Assembly (NCBI GenBank): GCA_018715445.1 | Contig: DVLP01000302.1 | Location: 1 to 5,321, forward strand | Length of the DNA stretch: 5,321 nucleotides | DNA from: Candidatus Avipropionibacterium avicola | Lineage (GTDB): Bacteria > Actinomycetota > Actinomycetes > Propionibacteriales > Propionibacteriaceae | Reading direction: 5' to 3' | In this document: piece by piece, positions 1-4,460 of the stretch | How positions within the stretch are numbered: position 1 is the stretch's first letter | How the letters are laid out: every line of letters starts with the position of its first letter | The notes under the pieces: generated by a model | What the model was told of the DNA's origin: nothing | The model's input: only the letters and a program-made list of their open reading frames with translations | Databases searched by the model: none | Made by a program: the position numbers and the translations under genes

Positions 1-1
1 C

Positions 2-262
2 AACCAGGGCATCGACAAGTCCAAGGTGGTGGCTGCCGGCAAGGAGGTCGACCGCCTGCAGAGCTTCGGTGAGGTGGAGCGGATCACCAGCCGGGTGCTG
101 CTGCTGGCCGGCGCCAAGGATGCCGGGGGAGTGGCGAGCGCCCAACGCCTCCACGACCGGATCGACGGGTCGGTCCTGCAGGTCATCGACGGCGCCGGTC
201 ATCTCGTCAACAAAGATGCGCCGGCCGCCTTCAACCAGGCCGTGGCCGACTTCCTGGGCTGA
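2..262 (+). CDS. Alpha/beta-hydrolase, C-terminal fragment (5' end outside window)
   Basis: Only the last 86 residues are present, read in frame from base 2 to the TGA at 260-262. The fragment has the layout of the end of an alpha/beta-hydrolase fold. A beta strand RVLLLAG is followed by AKD, whose Asp (about residue 40 of the fragment) sits where the catalytic acid is expected. Then comes VIDGAGHLVNKDAP, whose His (about residue 67) matches the catalytic base, and a closing amphipathic helix AAFNQAVADFLG. The nucleophile elbow (GxSxG) would lie upstream and is not visible, so substrate and exact activity (esterase, lipase, C-C hydrolase, haloperoxidase-like) cannot be named. A GTG at 26 could be read as a start, but it would leave a protein lacking most of the fold, so a 5'-truncated gene is far more likely. 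The next gene starts 64 bp downstream on the same strand. Confidence 0.75.
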   Translation, partial: NQGIDKSKVVAAGKEVDRLQSFGEVERITSRVLLLAGAKDAGGVASAQRLHDRIDGSVLQVIDGAGHLVNKDAPAAFNQAVADFLG

Positions 263-276
263 GCCGACCGGTTGGC
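263..276. repeat. 14-bp imperfect dyad after the hydrolase stop
   Basis: GCCGACCGGTTGGC directly after the TGA is an inverted repeat with a central ACCGGT and one G-T pair at the fourth position. There is no room for a loop unless the inner pairs open, and no T-run follows, so it is a weak terminator candidate. It could also be chance in GC-rich DNA. Confidence 0.2.
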
Positions 277-288
277 GCTGCAGATCGT

Positions 289-316
289 CCCGTACGACAG
301 GATGCCCGTACGACAG
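289..316 (+). repeat. Two direct 12-bp repeats upstream of the CorA-like gene
   Basis: CCCGTACGACAG occurs at 289-300 and again, identical, at 305-316, a 16-bp period. The second copy ends 10 bp before the ATG at 327. The first copy is preceded by GATCGT and the second by GGATG, so similarity extends only weakly outside the 12-mer. The pair fills most of the short gap in front of the transporter gene. It might be a tandem operator or a small duplication. No clear -10/-35 pair is visible around it. Confidence 0.45.
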
Positions 317-326
317 ACTGGGGAGC

Positions 327-1295
327 ATGGACGGTGCGAAGCTGACGGTGAAGCAGTGGCGTGACGGGGCCGAGGTCGCCCCACCCGCTGATCCCGTCAA
401 GGCCCTGCGGGAGCAGGGATCGCTGGTGTGGGTGGACCTGCTCGCGCCGACGCCCGAGGAGCTGGGCTCGATCGCCGAGCAGATCGGGTTGAACCCCCGT
501 GCCGTGGAGGATGCCCTCGGTGAGGGGGAGCGTCCCAAGGCCGGCCGGTACGGCGAGCACCTCTTCCTGACCGTCGCCACCGTGCAGTTGGGCGACGATC
601 GCAGCACCGTGGCACGGATCTCGGCCTTCGTGCTGCCCGACGGGTTGCTCACGGTGCGCCGCGACGAAGGTGTCGACCTGACGCCGATCGTGCAGGCCTG
701 GCAGGACAATGCGGCGCTGCTGCGGTTCGGGACGATCGGGTTGGTGCACGGGTTGTTGGACGCCACCGTCGACGGACACTTCGATGTGATCCAGCAGCTC
801 GACGACCGGGTCGAGGAGTTGGAGGACGTCCTGTTCGACCAGGGGCAGGGCCGTCACATCCAACACCGGGTGCACCGCCTGCGGCGCGACCTGGTCACCG
901 TACGGCGGGTGGTCCTGCCGATGCGCGAGATCGTCGAGGCCGTGCTGCGCAACCGGACCGACGAGCATCGCCATCCCGAGCTCGACGGGTGGTTCGAGGA
1001 CCTGCGCGACCACGTGCTGCGCAGTGCCGAGTGGACCGAGTCGTTGCGGGACATGGTCACCGCGATCTTCGAGACCAACCTGTCGCTGCAGGACGCCCAC
1101 CTCAACGAGGTGATGAAGAAGCTGGCCGGTTGGGCTGCGGTGATCGCGGTGCCGACCGCCGTCACCGGCTGGTTCGGTCAGAACATCCCGTTCCCCGGGG
1201 AGGGGCAGCTGCTGGGCCTGGTGATCAGCGTGGTGCTGGTCCTGGGTGGGGCGCTCGGGATGTGGGCCCTGCTGAAACGGGCCGACTGGATCTGA
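327..1295 (+). CDS. CorA-family divalent cation (Mg2+/Co2+-type) transport protein, GQN variant
   Basis: This 322-residue protein belongs to the CorA metal ion transporter superfamily, which forms pentameric inner-membrane channels for Mg2+ and sometimes Co2+, Ni2+ or Zn2+. The N-terminal ~240 residues are the cytoplasmic alpha/beta funnel (SLVWVDLLAPTPEELGSIAEQIGL, HLFLTVATVQL, ISAFVLPDGLLTVRRDEG) followed by long charged helices. The C-terminus has the expected two membrane helices, about 266-284 (AGWAAVIAVPTAVTGWFG) and 295-316, and a short basic tail ending KRADWI. The loop after the first helix reads FGQN (residues 283-286) instead of the signature YGMN. The pore-entrance Asn is kept and Met is replaced by Gln, a variant I associate with actinobacterial members. 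The same frame stays open upstream to base 69, but that part overlaps the hydrolase gene and encodes implausible Ser/Arg/Pro-rich peptide. ATG 327 gives the family's normal length. The purine run GGGGAG at 320-325 lies unusually close to it, so the ribosome site is weak. Mg2+ is the likeliest substrate, but this is not proven. Confidence 0.9.
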   Translation: MDGAKLTVKQWRDGAEVAPPADPVKALREQGSLVWVDLLAPTPEELGSIAEQIGLNPRAVEDALGEGERPKAGRYGEHLFLTVATVQLGDDRSTVARISAFVLPDGLLTVRRDEGVDLTPIVQAWQDNAALLRFGTIGLVHGLLDATVDGHFDVIQQLDDRVEELEDVLFDQGQGRHIQHRVHRLRRDLVTVRRVVLPMREIVEAVLRNRTDEHRHPELDGWFEDLRDHVLRSAEWTESLRDMVTAIFETNLSLQDAHLNEVMKKLAGWAAVIAVPTAVTGWFGQNIPFPGEGQLLGLVISVVLVLGGALGMWALLKRADWI

Positions 1296-1303
1296 TCACC
1301 AAC

Positions 1304-1422
1304 GTCCCCCGAGCTCGTCAACGCCCCCACGCCCCCCGAGCTCGTCGAGGGGTCCACACACTCCACGCCCCGAGCCCGTCGAGGGGTCCACGCACCCGAC
1401 GTCCCCCGAGCCCGTCGAGGGG
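1304..1422. repeat. Cluster of four palindromic REP-like intergenic repeats
   Basis: The gap between the two converging genes (1296-1431) is built mostly of copies of the 19-mer CCCCGAGCYCGTCGAGGGG. Full copies lie at 1334-1352, 1368-1386 and 1404-1422. A copy lacking the right arm lies at 1307-1320 (CCCCGAGCTCGTCA). A possible remnant, CCCCTGAG at 1437-1444, runs into the end of the regulator gene. Spacing between full copies is 34 and 36 bp. Flanks are partly shared: ACGTC or ACGC before, GGTCCAC after two copies. Each unit can fold: CCCC pairs with GGGG and GA with TC, leaving a GA bulge and a GCCCG or GCTCG loop. This resembles the widespread actinobacterial intergenic repeat of type TCCCTGAGCCTGTCGAAGG. 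In convergent position the hairpins may help end transcription from both sides, but no U-tracts are present. Short frames through the cluster give repetitive peptides (DPSTGSG) and are not genes. Confidence 0.8.
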
Positions 1423-1431
1423 ACAACGTCC

Positions 1432-2403
1432 CTACGCCCCCTGAGTTGCCGTGGTGCTGGCCCGCTCGGACCAGTCCCGCAGCAGCGCCCGCAGCTCGCC
1501 GTCATCGTCGCCGGTGAGGATCTCGACCGGGTGGGGCAGCGAGACGATCCCGAAGGCGATCCAGTACCACTCGGAGGCGGTCATCGTCAGCAGGGTGGTC
1601 CGTTCGGTCTCCTCGGCCAACTCACCCCACCGCCCGACCGATGGCGCGACCTCGGCGAGCGGGGCCGTCACCCGACAGGTGACCCGGTGCTCCTGCTCAC
1701 CGCCGCGCAGCCCACGCCGTACGTACTCGACCGGGTCGTCACCGGGCACGGTCCGGGTGGCGACCGGGATGGTGCTCGAGACGACGTCGGCCATCCGGTC
1801 CAGCCGGAAGCTGCGCCAGTCGGCTCGTCCCAGGTCGTGGGCGACCAGGTACCACCGACGCCCGACCGGCACCAGGTGGTACGGCTCGACGCGGCGACGG
1901 GTGCGGTTCGCGTCCCGGGCCACATAGGCGAACTCGAGCCGTACGCCGTCGCGACAGGCCTGGGCGATGGTGGTGAGGGTCTCGAGCTCGACCGGTGGGG
2001 TGTCGCCGAGCTCGGGGGCGACGGTCGCCTCACTGACCGCGTTGACCCGGCGACGCAGGGGTTTCGGCAACACCTGGGTCACCTTGGCCAGCGCCCGGAC
2101 CGGGGCATCGCCCAGCACGGCGGCCGCTCCCAGGGTGGCGGCGCGCAGCGCCACCACGATCGCGACGGCCTCCTCGGCGTCGACCACCAACGGCGGCATG
2201 GTCGCCCCGGCGGCGAGCTGGTAACCCCCGTCGGTGCCACGACTGGAACGGACCGGGTAGCCCAGGTCGCGGAGTCGGTCGATGTCACGGCGCAGGGTCC
2301 GGTCGGTCACACCGAGCCGGTCGGCGAGCTCGGGGCCGGGCCAGAACCGGTGGGTCTGCAGCAGGGTGAGCAGCCGCAAGGACCGCGACGTGGTGTTCGC
2401 CAT
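1432..2403 (-). CDS. HTH (DeoR/YafY-type) WYL-domain transcriptional regulator
   Basis: This 323-residue protein is a cytoplasmic DNA-binding regulator. Residues 6-60 form a winged helix-turn-helix of the HTH_11/DeoR type (RSLRLLTLLQTHRFWPGPELADRLGV, then TDRTLRRDIDRLRDLGYPV and the wing SSRGTDGGYQL). Residues about 140-210 form the WYL domain with VEPYHLVPVGRRWYLVAHD (WYL at 184-186) and RSFRLDRM (197-204), the Arg-rich ligand pocket of this family. Residues about 238-312 match the C-terminal WCX extension. The frame is open to an ATG at 2457, but those extra 18 residues would be encoded by the operator/promoter region and do not resemble the family. ATG 2403 (MANTTSRSLRLL) gives the standard N-terminus, with GAGTGGG a few bases upstream. 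WYL proteins act as repressors or activators and respond to small ligands or nucleic acids; which applies here is unknown. It is transcribed divergently from the metallophore importer across a 93-bp gap, so control of itself and perhaps of that operon is plausible. Confidence 0.9.
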   Translation of the reverse strand: MANTTSRSLRLLTLLQTHRFWPGPELADRLGVTDRTLRRDIDRLRDLGYPVRSSRGTDGGYQLAAGATMPPLVVDAEEAVAIVVALRAATLGAAAVLGDAPVRALAKVTQVLPKPLRRRVNAVSEATVAPELGDTPPVELETLTTIAQACRDGVRLEFAYVARDANRTRRRVEPYHLVPVGRRWYLVAHDLGRADWRSFRLDRMADVVSSTIPVATRTVPGDDPVEYVRRGLRGGEQEHRVTCRVTAPLAEVAPSVGRWGELAEETERTTLLTMTASEWYWIAFGIVSLPHPVEILTGDDDGELRALLRDWSERASTTATQGA

Positions 2404-2441
2404 GGGCCCACTCTGGCACGATCGCCCGACAGACTTAGATA

Positions 2442-2456
2442 TGAAAACGATTGTCA
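2442..2456. promoter_or_regulatory. Fur-superfamily (Zur/Fur-type) operator candidate
   Basis: TGAAAACGATTGTCA has the pattern TGAnAAnnnTTnTCA around a centre at G2449. Five of seven arm positions pair, and an outer A2441/T2457 adds a sixth of eight. This fits the 7-1-7 boxes of Fur-family repressors and is close to the Zur boxes described in Streptomyces and Mycobacterium (TGAAAATnATTTTCA-like). It does not match the DtxR/IdeR iron box (TTAGGTTAGSCTAACCTAA-like). It lies 40 bp before the permease start and 38 bp beyond the WYL regulator start. Expected action is repression of the importer when the cognate metal is plentiful. Zinc versus iron or manganese control cannot be decided from the site alone. 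Confidence 0.6.
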
Positions 2457-2486
2457 TCTGTATTAGAGTGTCGCCGGTCGGAGACG

Positions 2487-2493
2487 AGGAGGG
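2487..2493 (+). promoter_or_regulatory. Strong ribosome binding site of the permease gene
   Basis: AGGAGGG lies just before ATG 2497; the GGAGG core is 4 nt from the start codon. It is the strongest Shine-Dalgarno match at any start in the window. It supports ATG 2497 despite the long hydrophilic N-terminus this start gives the permease. Confidence 0.7.
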
Positions 2494-2496
2494 CAG

Positions 2497-3633
2497 ATGA
2501 CCGGATGGACCTCAGCCGTCAGTGCTGGCCGGCCGGGCCGTGCACGGGCAGCAGACGGGGGAGCTGGTCGCACCGGACGGCGCGGTCGAGCAGGCCTGCG
2601 GACGGCACCGGTGGCCCTGCGGCGCAGCATCGCCTGCACCGTCCTCGGGGCGCTGCTGGTGGCGGTCGCCGTGGTGGCGCTCGGCAGCGGCCCGGTGGCG
2701 CTGTCCCCGTCCCGCGTGCTGGAGATCATCGGGCACGGCCTGGGCTGGGGCTCGGCGGAGGTCACCTCCGCTGAGTCGGCGGTCATCTGGCATGTGCGCA
2801 TGCCACGGATCGTGATCGCGGCGCTCGTCGGAGCGGCGCTGGCCACCTCCGGGGTCGTCATGCAGGGCGTCTTCCGCAACCCGCTGGCAGAGCCAGGGGT
2901 GATCGGGGTCTCCGCCGGTGCCTCGGTCGGCGCGGTGACCGCGCTCTACTTCGGCCTCACCGCGATCAGCCGGTGGTTGCTGCCCGGATTGGCCTTCCTC
3001 GGCGCAATGATCGCGGTCACGCTGGTGTTCGCGGTCTCCCAGCTCGCGCGACGGCAGGTGACCGCGACACTGTTGCTGGTCGGGATCGCGGTGAATGCCT
3101 TCCTGGGTTCGATCATCTCGATCATGCTGGCCACCGCGACCACCGAGGAGGACCTGCGCTCGATCACCTTCTGGCTGCAGGGCGGTCTCGACGCCCGCAC
3201 CTGGGACCACGTCGGGCTGGTGCTGGTCCCGATCCTGGCGGTCTGCGGGTTGTTGATGGTGTTCGGCCGCGACCTCAACGTGATGGTCCTCGGTGACGAC
3301 CAGGGTCGGGCCACCGGTGTCGACGTCGCCCGCTCCCGGATCGTGATGATGGTGCTGGCCGCCTGCGTCACCGGGATCGCGGTCTCCGTGACCGGCACCA
3401 TCTCCTTCGTCGGGATGGTGGTCCCGCACGCCCTGCGTCTGGTGTTGGGTCCGGACCACCGCGTCCTGCTGCCGGCCAGTGCCCTGGGCGGTGCGGCCTT
3501 CCTGGTGCTCGCCGATCTGGTGGCTCGGGCCGCCTTCGACCCGGTCAGCCTCCAGGTCGGGGTGGTGACCAGCATCATCGGCGCACCGGTGCTGTTGCTG
3601 TTCGTGATCCGCAACCGACGGACGGTGCTGTGA
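2497..3633 (+). CDS. FecCD-family metallophore ABC transporter permease
   Basis: This 378-residue integral membrane protein is the permease of a class II ABC importer (BtuC/FhuB/HmuU/FepD type), which works as a dimer and moves siderophores, heme, corrinoids or similar chelates. Family hallmarks are clear. RMPRIVIAALVGAALATSGVVMQGVFRNPLAEPGVIGVSAGAS spans about 101-143. The segment ITFWLQGGL (223-231) precedes the core coupling region LNVMVLGDDQGRATGVDV. GTISFVGMVVPHALRLVLGPDHR (300-322) follows, then the last helix near VGVVTSIIGAPVLLLFVIRNRR. Hydrophobic stretches start at about residue 46 and are consistent with ten membrane helices. Residues 1-44 form an unusual Arg/Gly/Ala-rich cytoplasmic lead. 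A GTG at 2611 could give a shorter protein but lacks a good ribosome site. The stop overlaps the start of the ATPase gene. Substrate specificity cannot be read from the permease. Confidence 0.94.
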   Translation: MTGWTSAVSAGRPGRARAADGGAGRTGRRGRAGLRTAPVALRRSIACTVLGALLVAVAVVALGSGPVALSPSRVLEIIGHGLGWGSAEVTSAESAVIWHVRMPRIVIAALVGAALATSGVVMQGVFRNPLAEPGVIGVSAGASVGAVTALYFGLTAISRWLLPGLAFLGAMIAVTLVFAVSQLARRQVTATLLLVGIAVNAFLGSIISIMLATATTEEDLRSITFWLQGGLDARTWDHVGLVLVPILAVCGLLMVFGRDLNVMVLGDDQGRATGVDVARSRIVMMVLAACVTGIAVSVTGTISFVGMVVPHALRLVLGPDHRVLLPASALGGAAFLVLADLVARAAFDPVSLQVGVVTSIIGAPVLLLFVIRNRRTVL

Positions 3634-4460
3634 TGACCCGGACGCGACCGCTGCTTGCCGTCGAACGGCTGGGGGTCGAGCTCGGCCATCGCCTCATCGT
3701 CGATGCCGTCGAGTTCTCCGTACGGGCAGGGGAGTTCGTCGGACTGCTCGGCCCGAACGGGGCCGGCAAGTCGACGGTGATGAAGGCTGCGGCCGGGCTG
3801 CTCCCAGTGCGCTCCGGACAGGTCAGGATCCTCGGGGCCGATGCCGCCGGCCTCACCGCGCGGCGACGGGCGCAACTGCTCGCGATGGTCCCGCAGAGCA
3901 CCGACCTCGATTTCAGCTTCTCGGTCGGCGACATCGTCGCGATGGGCCGTCACCCCCATGTCGGTCGGTTCCGGGCCGAGACGGCGCAGGACCACCGGAT
4001 CGTGCGCGAGGCCCTCGCCGAGGTCGGCATGGACGACTTCGCCGGTCGCGAGATCGGGAGCCTGTCCGGCGGTGAACGCCAACTGGTCTTCCTGGCCAAG
4101 GCCATCGCACAACAACCGCAGGTCCTGCTGCTCGACGAACCCACCAGTGCCCTCGACATCCGGCACCAGTTCGCCACCCTGTCGCTGGTCGGTGAGCTCG
4201 CCCGCCGCGGCCACGCCGTCCTGGCCGCCCTGCACGACCTCGACCTGGCCGCCCGCCACTGCGACCGGCTGCTGGTGATGCACCGCGGCCGACTGGTCGC
4301 CGACGGCACCCCCGGCGAAGTCGTCACGCCGGAGCTGCTCGCCCAGGTGTACGGGGTCCGTGCCGACGTCACCCACAGCCCCCTGACCGAACGACCGTCG
4401 GTCACCACCCTCGGTCTGCTCGACCTCGACGATTCCCATCCTGAAAGGACCTCCCGATGA
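3630..4460 (+). CDS. Metallophore ABC transporter ATP-binding protein (FepC/HmuV type)
   Basis: This is a 276-residue cytoplasmic ATPase that powers the neighbouring permease. All nucleotide-binding motifs are intact: Walker A GPNGAGKST (41-49), Q-loop Gln in MVPQ (89), signature LSGGE (145-149), Walker B VLLLDE (165-170), D-loop SALD (173-176) and switch His in LHD (202). MGRHPH (105-110), after the Q-loop, is typical of the FepC/FhuC/HmuV group and is particularly like heme importers (GRxPH), though this does not settle the substrate. The C-terminal 30 residues are a short family-typical extension. The start is either GTG 3630, sharing 4 bases (GTGA) with the permease stop, or ATG 3633, sharing one base (TGATG). 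The difference is one residue, and no strong ribosome site decides it. Either way translation is probably coupled to the permease. The stop overlaps the next gene by ATGA. Confidence 0.94.
   Translation: MMTRTRPLLAVERLGVELGHRLIVDAVEFSVRAGEFVGLLGPNGAGKSTVMKAAAGLLPVRSGQVRILGADAAGLTARRRAQLLAMVPQSTDLDFSFSVGDIVAMGRHPHVGRFRAETAQDHRIVREALAEVGMDDFAGREIGSLSGGERQLVFLAKAIAQQPQVLLLDEPTSALDIRHQFATLSLVGELARRGHAVLAALHDLDLAARHCDRLLVMHRGRLVADGTPGEVVTPELLAQVYGVRADVTHSPLTERPSVTTLGLLDLDDSHPERTSR
4444..4450 (+). promoter_or_regulatory. Ribosome binding site of the substrate-binding protein gene
   Basis: AAAGGAC ends 6 nt before ATG 4457, inside the ATPase coding sequence. It favours ATG 4457 over the in-frame ATG at 4511, which has no comparable site. 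Confidence 0.55.

Larger units (their letters stand above)
2404..2496. promoter_or_regulatory. Divergent control region between WYL regulator and importer operon
   Basis: This 93-bp region separates the two divergent start codons. Its middle (about 2433-2466) is strikingly AT-rich for this genome, as expected for promoter and operator DNA. On the plus strand a candidate promoter is TGGCAC (2414-2419), 16 bp, TAGATA (2436-2441). An alternative is the extended -10-like TGTATTAG (2459-2466). On the minus strand AATACA (2464-2459), 17 bp, TATCTA (2441-2436) is a possible pair for the regulator gene. These matches are partial and the assignments are inference. The Fur-like site at 2442-2456 lies inside or next to every candidate, so a bound repressor could block both directions. 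Confidence 0.55.

Noticed and set aside
69..326. Upstream extension of the CorA-like frame to an ATG at 69
   Set aside because: It overlaps the hydrolase coding sequence for almost 200 bp, encodes low-complexity Ser/Arg/Pro/Trp-rich peptide and would make the protein about 86 residues longer than the family norm.
231..1100. 289-codon open frame on the minus strand
   Set aside because: It is antisense to the CorA-like gene. The composition is rich in Gln, His, Val and Pro with no domain, so it is a shadow frame.
1304..1422. CRISPR array
   Set aside because: The units are 19 bp, imperfect and G+C-rich palindromes with spacers of only about 15-17 bp that partly resemble each other. No cas genes are present.
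1178..1505. Small minus-strand frames with DPSTGSG-like repeated peptides
   Set aside because: The peptide repetition comes from the intergenic DNA repeats. There is no ribosome site or conserved domain.
2414..2430. Sigma-54 promoter (TGGCAC element)
   Set aside because: The required TTGC-type -12 element is missing at the correct spacing, and sigma-54 is not expected in actinomycetes.
2404..2457. Longer WYL regulator starting at ATG 2457
   Set aside because: The extra 18 residues would be encoded by the operator and promoter region and have no family resemblance. ATG 2403 gives the standard HTH N-terminus.
1531..2466. 311-codon plus-strand open frame opposite the WYL regulator
   Set aside because: The translation is Gly/Asp/Arg/Gln-rich with no motif, while the minus strand encodes a complete HTH-WYL protein.
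2435..2466. DtxR/IdeR iron box
   Set aside because: TTAG at both ends of the AT-rich island recalls the outer bases, but the inner GGTTAGSCTAACC core is absent. The symmetry is centred on the Fur-type 15-mer.
2404..2496. Riboswitch (cobalamin or other) ahead of the importer
   Set aside because: The gap is only 93 bp and shared with a divergent promoter, which is too short for a cobalamin riboswitch. No B12-box-like sequence is visible.
2946..4439. 497-codon open frame on the minus strand
   Set aside because: It lies antisense to the permease and ATPase genes, both of which have full family motifs. The translation is Gln/Asp/Arg-rich without recognisable domains, typical of a shadow frame in high-GC DNA.
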